Origin: Pyrenophora tritici-repentis
Lineage: Eukaryota > Ascomycota > Dothideomycetes > Pleosporales > Pleosporaceae
Assembly (NCBI RefSeq): GCF_003171515.1
Contig: NC_089393.1
Span: 2,108,001-2,172,000, forward strand
DNA: 64,000 nt
Reading direction: 5' to 3'
This document shows, piece after piece, positions 33,763 to 45,434 of the stretch; the stretch's first letter is position 1, and each line of letters begins with the position of its first letter. The notes beneath the pieces are model-generated. The model saw nothing but the letters and a program-made list of their open reading frames with translations, made no database searches and was not told where the DNA came from. Made by a program: the position numbers and the translations under genes.

Positions 33763-35330
33763 CCTAAACGCTCTACTATACTCTGTACTTTACTGAAAGT
33801 CGGGCGCAGCTTATAGACAGACATATAAGTGAGAGACCGAGTCGCGTGTCGGAACGCGTTGTTTAGTGGGTGAGCTCATGGCCCCACTTCGGCTTGTCCT
33901 ATTACGGAAAGTGGCTGTAGATCCAGGTCATGGCCAACATGATCTTTTCGGATCATCGTATGCGGGATAACGATGAGTCCGACTCTCAACGTACTCATAG
34001 GTCATGGCCACTCGTAGCAGACGTGAGTAACATGGTGTACACAGGTATGAAAGCCGCTAGGTATACACATCCTCTACTTCCTACAAATCAAGTCCTTTCT
34101 TTAACAAACCAGGGCATGGTCGTCTACATGTCTTTGTCTGAAGTATCAAAACATGCATATGATGTTGAAATCGAATAACAACAGAAACTGCCCATTCTTG
34201 GACGTTCATAAAGAAAGAACTCTTCCGTAAATGATACATCTATTGGATCATGTACGATCCATAATTGAACAATGTTGACTCTAAATCAACTCTGAACGTT
34301 ATCACAAAACACTGCAGGGCACAAATGCATGACATTGAATAGATTTTCTACCTTCTCCATGTAAATCACTATGATTAAAGCCTTTGGTACATAGAATAGC
34401 TCTGGTATACACCCGCGAATGTAGTTATATCACGACACATTATGTCCCAGTCCTTGTTTTCATAAACTATTGAGCTTTATGTAGTTCAGTTTTACACCCT
34501 TCGCCATGTATTCTACTTCGAATACTTTCTCTCCAAATCCGACACATGTTACTCCGTAACTTGGATCCCACTCCCTTGAATCATTAATGAGGACGGCTTT
34601 TACCTCACCACGTGTGCCTCATTCGTTCCAAAATATCTGGTCGAGTGCTTTTACCTTAAAAAGATTACTGTTGCCCTCAGCGGCATAGTAAATAGTAAAG
34701 TTTCAGCTCGCATGCAGCACTAGGGTATTGACACTGTAGGATTGCCCTCAATGTTCTTCACTTCTCTACATCCAAACTCCGCCTAGTTATCAAAACTACA
34801 AGATGTAGACGTCATGTCTTTTTTTTCCTTGCAACGAAAATGTGGAACGTGTAATCATTGTGCATCATTCGTCCCAGCCATGTTTAAGTGTACTAAATCT
34901 TTTTAGCATCGACTCTCTTTGCATGTAAAAGTCGTTTAATCTGAAATGCTAGACAGCTTCCGGACATGCTTCCTCTCTTTTTATTCTTCTTCTCTCTTTT
35001 CTTTCGTATAGTCAGGACCCATACATGAGTGAAAAATGCTAGCAACATGACTGTGCCTACCTATGTCACATATAAAATGAAGTAATTTACCTTCGGAATG
35101 AAGATCAAAAGGCGAGCTGTTCATATGCGTTAGAGATGAGAGAGCCTGAGAAAACATCGATCGTGGGAGTTCGAATACAGACTATGTCCGAGAGAGTGCT
35201 ACATATGTACACCTAAAATCCCCCCCTGGAGCACTCCCCTTCTACCATAAAACCTCGACTTAAATATAGAATCAAAACCATACTAAAGAAGTTTTATGTT
35301 TTCCGTTCCCAAAAACCGCACAAGCCAAAA
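33763..35330. other. AT-rich gene-free block
   Basis: Starts with the second copy of the 59-bp repeat near 33939, then from about 34050 to 35300 becomes AT-rich with many stops in all frames and no family motif. This composition, compared with the roughly 50% GC genes on either side, suggests old repeat DNA that was mutated (RIP-like C to T change is common in these fungi). No identifiable transposase remains. Confidence 0.5.
33939..33997 (+). repeat. 59-bp dispersed repeat, copy 2, flanked by 12-bp direct repeats
   Basis: Near-identical inverted copy of 27391-27449. It begins with a small hairpin (ATGATC, six bases, GATCAT). The 12-mer AGGTCATGGCCA occurs just before it (33925-33936) and just after it (33999-34010), as a target-site duplication would; the length is unusual for a known class, so this is only suggestive. 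Confidence 0.75.
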
Positions 35331-37946
35331 GTCATGCTGTGCAAACATCACCGACTCCAATAAATCCAATAATACTGCACCCCAAACACTACTCTTCCAT
35401 CCGCATGACCACGCACAGCCAATGCACATCCTCCAACTTAACACATGACCCCCCATTCACCGGATCATCCTACACCTCCTACCAGCAATCTCGACCAAAA
35501 AAGCACATGTACAGAAAAGCTTCTGCAAAGCTTCCACGTTCCAAAAAAGCCACCTTACTTCACCGACACCCCGACACCGGTCGCGCAAAAAGCATTTACC
35601 AGTAACAACAGCCCCCACACGACAAGCGCCCGCCCGCCCATGCATGTCAGTCCTGCGTTTGCGCAATCTGGTCAGGGAAATTAAAGACATTCCGGCAGCA
35701 GTAGCCAAGAAGAAAAAGAACAGAAGCCCGCATGGACATGTGTTTGACAAATCCAAAACATTGGGGTTTAATTAACTGATCCACTAACTACTTACTACTT
35801 ACTTACTTCCAAGGTTCACTTTAAAGCATCTGCGTTAAAACGACGCAGGACCCAAGAGCGAACAAAGCGAGAGCGAGGTTGCACATGTTGCTAAGACCCG
35901 GGAGAGGCGTTCGAGGTAAAAACAAGTTAGCTTCTCGGTTTAGCGGTTCGCTTGGACCCCGTGTTTTTTTATTTCTTGCTCTATTTGCGCATCGTGAGAA
36001 ATGAGATGATGTGATTTAAGCTTACACGGTCCAAAATTACAATACGATGGGGGGGGGAAGTTCCCGCCCCGGATGGGACTAGGAGGCTAAGCTAGTAGAG
36101 AGAGAGATAGACGAGAAGGAGATTGTGTGGTACGGCATGTAACTCTTTACGGCATTAGTTTCTGACATGATGCTCTTGAGAAGAAGCAAAACCTCATAGC
36201 CGGTGTCAAAGGAAGATTTTTTTGTTTGGCACTGGTAAGCTTGCAAACGTAAACGTTGGTGCCGGAGACTGCCGACTACCGACAAAAAAAAGACTTTAGT
36301 GGTGAAGGAACTGCGACAAGGCAAAACATGACCTTTAGGCGTCCAGTATGGCAATTAGGTATCGGTATCGGAGGGAAGCGAACAACAACAGAAAACACGA
36401 GTCACGACACACACGGTCGGGCCCCCAGTGCCATGTGAGCAACTATCTTTCAGCCTCCCTTGGCACTCCGCGGAGACTAGATACCAATCCGTCAATGTAC
36501 CCGTACCGCCGTTACCCATCTTCTCTCCATAGTCTCTCCATAGTCGGAGGACACGCATCATGAAGCCTGCTATTCCCGCAGTTCCCACCTGATCCCATGT
36601 TCCGCGCACCGCCGTTGTCGGTCCAAAAATAACAAACAAAAATCTCTCCTCAGGCCACGGCACCACCTCGGTCGGTCCAATACGTAACGTAGCCCTCCCG
36701 GCACTTCGGTCATTGTCCATGTCCGTTTACGTTTACCCCAAGACCCAAGACCCAAGACCTAAGAGAAAAGCCCGCTGAGAACCGGCGGTGCCCGAGCGTG
36801 ATTCGCGAGCGAAGGAAAACCTATTCCGATTTCCCGCAAGGCTGAACCAAGAAAGTGGAATTATGCAAGGCGAAAACTAAAAAAACAAACAAAAAGAGTT
36901 TGAGAAACGGCTGCACAGTAAGCAAGTTCAAAAATGTAGTAGCGGTTAGCCGAAAAGCCACCATGTTCTTCGCTGGCAAGGCGAGCGCGAGGATTAGAAA
37001 AAAAATCAATCAATCACTACAACACGAAACTCAAGCCGTTTAGTCAAACAATGCTGTGCCGGCTGCCGTCGCTGGCTCCCATCCCCATTCAGCAGTCCCG
37101 GAGGCGCGCCCGCGGTACGAGGACTGTGGCTAAGCGATAAAAAGCTTAACGCTACGAAGGCGCTAGGATCGCGCATTTTAGCCGTACCGCCGTCGCCCAC
37201 AGACACAGACGATGGGTCGAGATTCTCGCCGTGGCGCCGTTGCAAGGAAGAAATGCAAGCCTCAGGAAACATGGGCTGAACTCGGCTCTTCTTCTTGACA
37301 ACCGAACAGGCGCGTAATCGAGATGGAAAGGGGGGATAATAAAGGTGTTGAAATGCGGGAATTTAGAAAGCTGGTCTATACTATTGACCTGCAGCTGTTT
37401 CCTGCAGTTGCAAGAAAAACAATAGATACGTAAGTAGGGTGGGCATGCGTAGTCGGCAGGCCCGTCCTCGGACGCTGATAGCCGCTAGCACCAGGTTGCG
37501 GTAATGGTAGTGCAGGTGCACGACGCAGGAGAAAGTTGAAAGTGGAGAAGATACTATTCATGTGTGCACAGCTGTATTGCTGCGGTGCAAACAAGAAGAA
37601 GGGCTGAAAGCGTAGGTTGTCAATCAAGGTCAGCTTCGTTTAACAAACTTGTACGCGTACTACAACCCGTAAACTGCAACCCAGTTTACCGCACGCGCTA
37701 GATACGTTTCACCGTCTAGACTTTGCAGCCAAACGTAAGAGGCGCTTTCGTAGGACAGGGGTGCGCCCGAGTGGCTGCAGTGTCGACGATAAGACAGGTA
37801 TCATGTCAGCGGCAGGGTGCCGTTCGCGCGCGGATGGGGAGCTGGGAGGGGTAATCAAGCCTGCGTACCGAGTACTTTGCACACGACGACCGCTTTATAC
37901 CAGAGCCACTTATCTACCCATGGGCTGGGGCCGTTGAGTTCGACTC
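35331..37946. other. Gene-poor spacer
   Basis: 2.6 kb with short frames on both strands but no recognisable domain or consistent exon chain. Contains homopolymer runs (G-run near 36050) and a short direct repeat ACCCAAG/ACCTAAG around 36734-36762. Nothing else seen. Confidence 0.45.
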
Positions 37947-39395
37947 ATGCCGTCAAAGCCCACAATCACACCACCTGCCCGCTCAATTGGTGATGAGGCG
38001 TTTGGCTGGAATCAGACTGCTAGCCACAACCCAAACCCTGATGGACAGGGGCAGGCGATGGATTTGGATACGCAGGTATTGGCGAGGCGGCGTGCAGACG
38101 TACAGGTTGCATATGAGGGGTTTGTGCGGCTCGAAAGGTGGTGGCCGGCGACACGACCTCATTCGAAGGCGAACATAAGCGAGTTATTGCGAATACCATT
38201 TGCATAACGGTTTCTCTGGTTAGAGCGTCGATCTCCGTCTCTTTCAAGATGAAGTTTTCATGGTTGCCACTCTCAAGAGGTTCTATCGTGGGTATAGCGA
38301 GAGTCTGATTAGGGAAGGACTAATCTCCATTCATGCCTCAGGACCCAGTCAAAGTCATGGCAGCATCATTATACAGTACACAGGCCACCAGCTCGTTGCC
38401 ATTACCATTCATCAAACATGTGATCTGACGTTTATGTGCATAGCAGAGGCTGACAGAGAAGTGCCACGCATGTGCGGCACGTTGTAGCGGCCTGTCAACT
38501 GTCTGGAACCTCAATCAATGTCGTTCAACGATTGGCACGCTTCACAACATGTTTTGACTGATAGGCACAGGGAGCAGTGGGGTAGTTTTCCAGGTGGTGT
38601 GAGTGTAGCCATCTCAGTGTCCCATCACGTTGCGCCTACAACTGATCGGTAGACAAAGCCATGGCACCATGCCGAAGCCTTGACGGCTTACCGATACGAG
38701 TATGTCGGAAGGTTCACGACATCTAGACCTTTGTGTTGTACTGGGTGTCATTCTGCCATGCCCCCGTCCGTCGATTCGGGGCGGCACAGTGTTCCCTATT
38801 GAAGACGGCTCGTCTACACCTTGCACACTCTGGCTCAAACGTAGCAGATGATGCACACGGCACGATCGGTGGATGACTTGCATATTGCATCAAGGTACGC
38901 TGAACGCCAAACCGCGTCCGCATCTGCAAGTGATCATGTTAATTGAGGGGCAAGCAGCGTATGCTGGACCAGCGCTTCGGGTGCTTCCATGGTGTGACGA
39001 ACACGTCCAGGTGCAAGAATGTCGCTGCCGTATTGCGTATCACTGTGTCATGATCGGGTAGAGACATCAAACGGCGCGTGTCGTGCCCTGGTTGACTGTG
39101 CATGTACAGACGTTCGCATAGTTTGGGAACGTGGTAATCCCCTTATTGAATTGGGGGACCGCATGGTCCCTAAGCTCATGGTGGTGTAACCCTGATATCT
39201 GGGAGACTCGAGCGTCGCCTTATCAATACGCCATCTACCCGCATTTCAGAGCAGCAAAGACCGGGCAGTGCAGAATGCGGTAGGTACTCTGTCCATAGTA
39301 GGTGATCAGTAGGTGCCGCAATCTTGCGTGCAGGGAAGATGCCACTATACCAGACCAAGAGTAAACGATATTCGCCCAAGGTAGCATCGGTCGCA

Positions 39396-39450
39396 AAGAA
39401 GAAGAAGAAGAAGAAGAAGAAGAAGAAGAAGAAGAAGAAGAAGAAGAAGA
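39396..39450 (+). repeat. AAG trinucleotide microsatellite
   Basis: About 18 uninterrupted AAG units. It makes long polylysine or, on the other strand, polyphenylalanine frames that are not genes. Confidence 0.95.
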
Positions 39451-41074
39451 TCAAGAAGAAGCTATTCGAATGCTCGATTAGACTATTGCACAGAAGCAAA
39501 GTCGGACTATGCCACGAAGACGTTCAGTTCACCGCGATGAACAAGGCGGTGTCGAGCAGATCAGTCTGACCGAGGGGCAAATCAGGCGCAAGGAAAGTTC
39601 CATGCAGAAGCAGACATGGTGATAGGCAGACTGGCATGCAAGAGCCAGGCTCGGACGGTTGATTGTGACCATTTGTGGAGTAGCGGCATCTGATGTAGCT
39701 GTCATAACGCGTTTGCTATAGCCGTGCAGAGATTTTGAAGAAGCTTGGGTTGGATGCGCAACCAAACAGATGTGGGAAGATCTATGCCTGAAAGCATTCG
39801 TCCGTCGTAATTGGGGACCCAAAAGCCGGCAAAGACCGAATCGCTGTTACTCGGAAGGACGGCGTCGGGAAAAAAGCATCATCAATCGGCAGGCGTCAGG
39901 TCAGGTTTGGTGGTTTGATTCCGAGAAACTCAGCGGTGTAGACTAGGTACAGCCATCCATGGCCAGTGGAAGGAAGTGGGGACAGGATCCTGGGGTTCGC
40001 ACGCAATGTGTTTAGGGAGCAGGCTAGTAACGGGTCTCACAAGGTGGGTTCTTCTTACGCAGCAGGGAGGACACACAGATGCCATGCTGCCTGCAGCGGT
40101 CAGGCTTGGATAGTAGTCGACAAAGTGTTTCAGTACCGGCGAGTGAAGTCGGGGACGGGGCAGCGGGCAGCATTTGTGGGCGCAATGGGCAGTTGCAGGC
40201 GTGGAAAAGCTTCTGGGTGTCTGGGTCGATATGAGGGCCATTCGAGGCCTCTGGAGACGCGCCCAGGTGGCAGCTTGGCTTGGCTCGGTTTGGCGGATCA
40301 AAGTCCGGACAGGCCAAGAGAGTGGCTCTGGGTTCATTCGCGTGCAAGCTGTATGGCTGCACGACGGCACCACGGTTGGTTAGGTTTATTTCTACATCAG
40401 GCCTTTTGGTTGCAGGTTGTACGAGCAGCCAGCCGACTGCAGCCGCCGTCGGTCGGGGGGGGGGAGTGTGGTCAAGGGTACCGTAGTAGGCCGATATCGA
40501 GGCTGCTGGCTGCTGGCTGGCTGGCACAGGTGCAGGCATGCTGATGCTGATGCTGGCTTGGGGGCAGGGAAGGTTCTGCAGCTAGCCGTGGCGGGCTCGT
40601 GCGGGCTCGACGGCGCTGAGGTTCAGGTACATCTCCCGTCGTGGACCGCATGAGTGTCGCATTCGGTAGTCGAGGGCGTCGCGTACCAGGCCGCGACGAG
40701 GCTCTCTAGACGGGGGCATTACGGGGACAGTGGGGTTGTTGCAACATCGAGGCATGACGGTGAATAGCGCGCTGAGCCCAGTCGTCTGGAGCGCCGGCAC
40801 GCTGTGCGTCGGCTTGGGCAGCCGAGCATGGCCTTGTCAAGCCAAAGCCTGAAAGCATGTACCTATACAATCGCCGCCCGCTGCAGCTCGTGGTGGTGTC
40901 GTTCGCACGACAGGGATACTTGACGTTTGCTTACTAGCAAGGCCTGCGGCTTGCGAGCATCAGTGGGGTTCGCTGTTGCTAAGAAAAATAGCTGCCCGCG
41001 CGCGTCGAGGGCCTGGATATTCACTCGGCCTCCATAGTCAGGTCGCCCATATGCACACTTGCTCGTCCTCCGCA

Positions 41075-41089
41075 CCCCCCCCCCCCCCC
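41075..41089 (+). repeat. Poly-C tract
   Basis: Fifteen consecutive C residues upstream of the SPT23-like gene, within a pyrimidine-rich leader region. Length may be inexact in the assembly. Confidence 0.9.
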
Positions 41090-41623
41090 GCCTGAGCCCT
41101 ACTGTTTCTGTTTGCCTCATTACCACTCTACTCCCTTCCCCCTACCCTACCCTCCCTTCCCCTCCCCTACCGCTACTACTCCTTCACTCCCGCGCAATCC
41201 GAGCGTTGCGCACCACCACAGCATCAGCACGTACTCTACCTGCTGTCCCCTCTTCCCCTAACGCATCCCCCAACGCATCCCCCACCTGCCGACGACACCG
41301 GTGCGCAGCTTGGCTCGCGCTCCCGTCTCATTGGACAGCTGCCGGTTGTGCCTATCGACTTACGCAGCACCCTTGGTTTTGATCTCAGACCCCTCATCAG
41401 CAGTGGCCACCGCCGATTCACACACGCCCAGGATATTCCCATTGCTCCCTCCACTTTATAGTTGCTCACTGTCGCTTCTTATCAACCCCCACAAGTCCTG
41501 CTCACTCCTGACTCTGCCTCTCCACGCATCTTTGGACTTCCATCAAGTGGGTTCCTCACCTGGCCCACATAAGTCTCCACGACCACTGCCGCTGCCGCTG
41601 CCGCCGCCGACTCCGCCGAAGCC

Positions 41624-43372
41624 ATGGACACGATGCAGCAGAACTACGGCACCTATGTCAATCCCCAAGATCTAGAGAATAACCACGGCGACTTCCAGGA
41701 CTCGTTCTGGCAGATGCGCATCGACCCCAATGCCTACCAACAGCCCTACAACGCTGCCGTCCTGTCTTCCACAACCGAGCGCTCCGGCCGGAAACAGGAC
41801 TCGGCCCTCGATCTCACTTCATTCTCCAATCAAGCCTACCCCTGCATCAAGGCTGAGGACGACTTCAACACGTTTGTGCACACGACAAACTCCACTCCCA
41901 CTTCCAACACGCCCTCGCCGCCAGACAACTTTGTCTTTAGCAATGCAAACTCCCCAGGTGACTTTGTGCGCGACCAGAGCCAGACGAGCTCACCCGAAAC
42001 GTGCAATGACTCCCTCACAAACGACAGCTGGCCCGCCATCCACATCCCTCAACCTGTCGACCAGTCTCAGGTCTTCATCGCCCTCGACAAAAACAAAAAC
42101 AGGGCCGAAACACAGATCAAGACTACCGTAACAATGGACCCGCTTTCCCCCCACTACCAATGGATTCGCTTCCCGCGCCATAACCTCGCCAAACCAAAGC
42201 AAATGGCTAGCACCGAAGAGGTCAATGCCAACGAGAAGAACAACTGCACTGCTCGTCTGCAGCTTACACTGGTGTTGGCAACGGCCGTCGAAAAACCCGA
42301 CGGCCTGGAACGTGCCTTCCGTCGTGCTAGGGGTGACGAGCCGACACCAAGGCGCCCACGTGGGGTAGCCATCACCGACATTGCCAAAGACGACCGATGC
42401 CACCCCCAGAATGGCGGTGCCGTCATCATCTGCGAGGGCTGCAAGGAGCGCGAGGCAAAAAGATTCAACCGCAAGAAGAAGCGTGAGGCCGACGACGAAA
42501 AGGAGTGGTCGTCGTACGAGGACGAGCGCATCATCATGATCAACGAAAAGGAGTTCAAGAGATGGCAGGACAACGACAGCCCTGACCATTCCATGAACGC
42601 AAAGAAGGTCGAGTTTGTCATGCGCATCACATGCTACTGCAGACACCAAGAAGACAAGTCACCTGTCGGCTACAGAGTCATCTTCACCTTCAAGGACGTC
42701 AACGACAACCTCCTTGCGCAGGAGATTTCCGAAATTGTGCAAATCACAGACGACCACAAGAACAAGGAAAATCCTTCCGAAACTCTTAGCTCGTTGACTA
42801 TTCCCACTGGACCACACGACAGCATGCCCATGCAGTACACTGTCCCCATGTCCGAGTACTCTCCTACTGTCTGCAGCAGTCAGTATTCGCTGCCTACAAC
42901 GCCTATCGTTACCCAGGCTCCCGGTTTGCCTCACTCACAGAGCATGTTCTTCCCACGGGAAGCACAATATCCTCGCATGATGAACCCCGCTGCCGTTACT
43001 CAGGCTCCAACCCAGTCTGGTATGGGTTTCTACGGTACTGCTATGCCTGCACCTGCACCTACTCAGCAATACGCCTCACACCAGCGTGGTCAAAGCTACT
43101 TTTCGCCATCCATGCTCAGTCCGACGGGTGAGCAGATGCCCACACAGTCTGGCTACGCACTTCACCGTCCTCATTCTCTGGACAGCTTTCCTCAAGCATT
43201 CAACTTCAACTACACTGCGCAACCATCATATCCACAAATCTACTCATCACAACCACCATCGCGGGCTACTTCACGGCCAGCATCGCCAACCTGGGATCAA
43301 GGAAGAGGAGCGAAGAAGATGCGGCCTCAGCCCGCTGCTGGCTTCATGTTGTTTGAAGATTTTGAGGAGTAG
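41624..43372 (+). CDS. Transcription factor with SPT23/MGA2-type DNA-binding-like domain
   Basis: Predicted nuclear regulator of 582 residues in one exon. Residues 1-140 are Ser/Pro/Asn-rich, probably an activation region. Residues about 148-390 match the N-terminal conserved domain of yeast Spt23 and Mga2: NRAETQIKTTVTMDPL, YQWIRFPRHNLAKPKQMAS, CEGCKEREAKRFNRKKKR, EDERIIMINEKEFKRWQ and MRITCYCRHQEDKSPVGYRVIFTFKD followed by ITDDHK. The rest is Gln/Pro/Ser/Tyr-rich and ends ARGAKKMRPQPAAG and LFEDFEE. Unlike Spt23/Mga2 (membrane-anchored, with IPT and ankyrin repeats, activating fatty-acid desaturase), this protein has no IPT, ankyrin or membrane helix before its stop, so it would not need proteolytic release. 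Target genes are unknown. It lies after a gene-poor tract with a long leader, as often seen for developmental regulators. Confidence 0.72.
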   Translation: MDTMQQNYGTYVNPQDLENNHGDFQDSFWQMRIDPNAYQQPYNAAVLSSTTERSGRKQDSALDLTSFSNQAYPCIKAEDDFNTFVHTTNSTPTSNTPSPPDNFVFSNANSPGDFVRDQSQTSSPETCNDSLTNDSWPAIHIPQPVDQSQVFIALDKNKNRAETQIKTTVTMDPLSPHYQWIRFPRHNLAKPKQMASTEEVNANEKNNCTARLQLTLVLATAVEKPDGLERAFRRARGDEPTPRRPRGVAITDIAKDDRCHPQNGGAVIICEGCKEREAKRFNRKKKREADDEKEWSSYEDERIIMINEKEFKRWQDNDSPDHSMNAKKVEFVMRITCYCRHQEDKSPVGYRVIFTFKDVNDNLLAQEISEIVQITDDHKNKENPSETLSSLTIPTGPHDSMPMQYTVPMSEYSPTVCSSQYSLPTTPIVTQAPGLPHSQSMFFPREAQYPRMMNPAAVTQAPTQSGMGFYGTAMPAPAPTQQYASHQRGQSYFSPSMLSPTGEQMPTQSGYALHRPHSLDSFPQAFNFNYTAQPSYPQIYSSQPPSRATSRPASPTWDQGRGAKKMRPQPAAGFMLFEDFEE

Positions 43373-44579
43373 GCATTTTTGATTGTACGAAAGCACGAAA
43401 TTACGAACATATGGCACCATGCATAGCGGGCATCAGGGCGGCGTTTCTGGGACCTTTGTTTCTGGGATCAGGGGAAAAGCGTTTTGTCACAGCAATTTGG
43501 GCGTCTTGATTTCCACACCCATTTTGCTTTCAACAGAGGATGTTGGACATTTTCTTCTCTCTCTTGCTCTTGCCTTTTTTTGTTCAATCCCTCATAGACT
43601 ATTTTTCTTCTGGTTACCACTACCAACTTTAATTACTAGACTAAATCCAAGTATCCAATTATCGGCTGCTGGCCCCCTCGCGAGGGCCGCAGACGAGGCT
43701 ATTCTCACTCTGTATCTGTGTATTGGTTTTCATTTTTTGTTCGTGACATGTGTAAGCCTAGCTAGAGGCTAAAGTGATCCACTGTATCGAAGATCATGTG
43801 TCTACTTTATCGCATCATATTGACCCTGTAAGTTCCGAAATATTGAACAGCTGTTTGGAGTTTTGTGGATAAAGAGCTGTGTGATTGTTAAAGTACATGG
43901 TGCATTCGGCATGTTCCGCAAGTGAGTTCTCACCCAAATTAATGTACTTGTTCATGTGCATGTTTGATAGAGTGAGGGGATCGTGGAAGGTACCATTTGC
44001 GGGCACGATTGCGATAAGGAACACATGTGATTTACAGAGCCTTTCCCCGTCATGCTCCTCTCCTACCTCCTACCTCCCCATGTATCTTAGTCAAGTCTTC
44101 CGACGCTCAACAGCGCAGCACAGCATATACCCCCCCTCTCTCTCTCTCTCTCTTCTTTACCTCTTCCCCTCCACCCCGGTATCACCACCATAATTAACCG
44201 AGCACAGCCTAGACATTCACAGGGTCCGCATAGACAGGCAGCGGATAAGCTACGGAAGATAATATAAAAGAACATAGATTACGCGTGTGGGTTGGGTGCA
44301 AGTTAGATTGTATACGAGAGAAGAGGCAAGGGCGCAGCGTCGGTTAACTTGAGAAAGGTGGGGGTAGTGGGAATGGCGTTAGCTTTGCGAGCAACGTAGG
44401 CATGTAGGCGCGAACGAACTCGAGATTGAGTTGGGTTGAGTTGGGCTGGGCCGGAGAATTATTTTGCTTGCAAAGGGTAATTTGAACGACTGAGTAAGTA
44501 GATTGTATAGTACAGATAGTGTATTCCATCCATAGTTAGGGAGACGGACAAGGCAAAGACGATGGATGTCCAAACAACC

Positions 44580-44611
44580 TCCACCTCCACCACCACCACC
44601 ACCACCACCAC
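44580..44611 (+). repeat. CCA trinucleotide microsatellite
   Basis: About ten CCA/CAC units followed by CCG units; generates artificial poly-Pro and poly-Gly frames. Confidence 0.9.
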
Positions 44612-44886
44612 AACCGCCGCCGCCAAAAGGCGTGTCCAAGGCGTTCATGCACATGCAAGTCAGACAGCTGCGATGCGATCTTCAACGACTCCACCATCGC
44701 GGTAATATGGGATTGCAGAATCGAGATCATCATGGCTCATTTGCATTGGATTGCTTGCTTACTTCCATTGTCTGACAAGACTATATATATGCTGTGTGAC
44801 CAACATGAAGGAAAAACGCCCGCGCACGCCCCGTTCATCCATTAGACCGCAGTTGAGTTCAAGTTCAGTTGACTTCGTTTCCTTTG

Positions 44887-44920
44887 CGTTCGTTCGTTCG
44901 TTCGTTCGTTCGTTCGTTCG
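44887..44920 (+). repeat. CGTT tetranucleotide microsatellite
   Basis: About 8.5 perfect CGTT units, likely length-variable between strains. Confidence 0.95.
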
Positions 44921-45434
44921 ATTTGATTTGAAATAGATAGCCAAATAGCCGCTACCGATAGTTACCGAGAGCCGATAAGGAAAGATTAGGAAAAAGTAAA
45001 AGAGGAGAGGTAAACTCCAAACGCCATGATGATTTTGCACCGAAAGAAGATAAAACAGGAAAGAGGTCGATTACAAAGACCCAAAGGAAACACCAGGAAT
45101 TCGTCGAGAGAGCCACAACATAACTTGGCTGGCTTTGAATGACCAAGGTGAGGCCGGAACACCTCCCTACACCCACAAAAGACCACCCGAAAAGCCTTGT
45201 CTGCGCCGGCATGGCTATTCGGAAAAGCCGCAACGGCCCGAGGCCGCGCCTGCAGTCTGCGCCGCCGCCGCCGCCTGGCTTGACTATACCACGCCTGTCC
45301 GAACATGCATGAAGCCCCCCCTCGTGCCCAAAGGCATGTACGGCAAGGCATCTTGCTGCGGGCATCTGTGGTGCATCCGCCGCCAACTCGCATGGCGCAA
45401 AGCCGGTTGCGCGATCCATGTACACGACCGTAGG

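Larger units (their letters stand above)
37947..41623. other. Gene-poor spacer and long upstream region of the SPT23-like gene
   Basis: 3.7 kb. The open frame at 37947-38207 (86 codons) has no family motif. The part from 40400 onward is GC-skewed and simple: G-run at 40455-40464, CTGGCTG and TGATGC repeats at 40500-40560, a 15-base C-run at 41075-41089 and a CT/CCCTAC-rich leader to 41600. Such a long pyrimidine-rich tract just upstream fits a long 5' untranslated leader of the regulatory gene at 41624. Confidence 0.45.
43373..45434. other. Intergenic with microsatellites, no gene supported
   Basis: 2.06 kb between the SPT23-like gene and the 3' end of ClpX. Holds a CT run (44135-44153), a CCA run (44580-44611) and a CGTT run (44887-44920). 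Proline, glycine and Arg/Thr-repeat frames here are products of these runs. No coding sequence recognised. Confidence 0.5.

Noticed and set aside
37947..38207. 86-codon + strand frame
   Set aside because: No motif, no exon partners, in a gene-poor tract.
39176..39569. Long polylysine (+) and polyphenylalanine (-) frames
   Set aside because: They are direct translations of the AAG microsatellite.
42154..42649. Minus-strand frames of 158 and 219 codons
   Set aside because: Shadows of the SPT23-like coding sequence.
44379..44775. Poly-Pro (+) and poly-Gly/Trp (-) frames
   Set aside because: Products of the CCA/CCG repeat; no other coding evidence.
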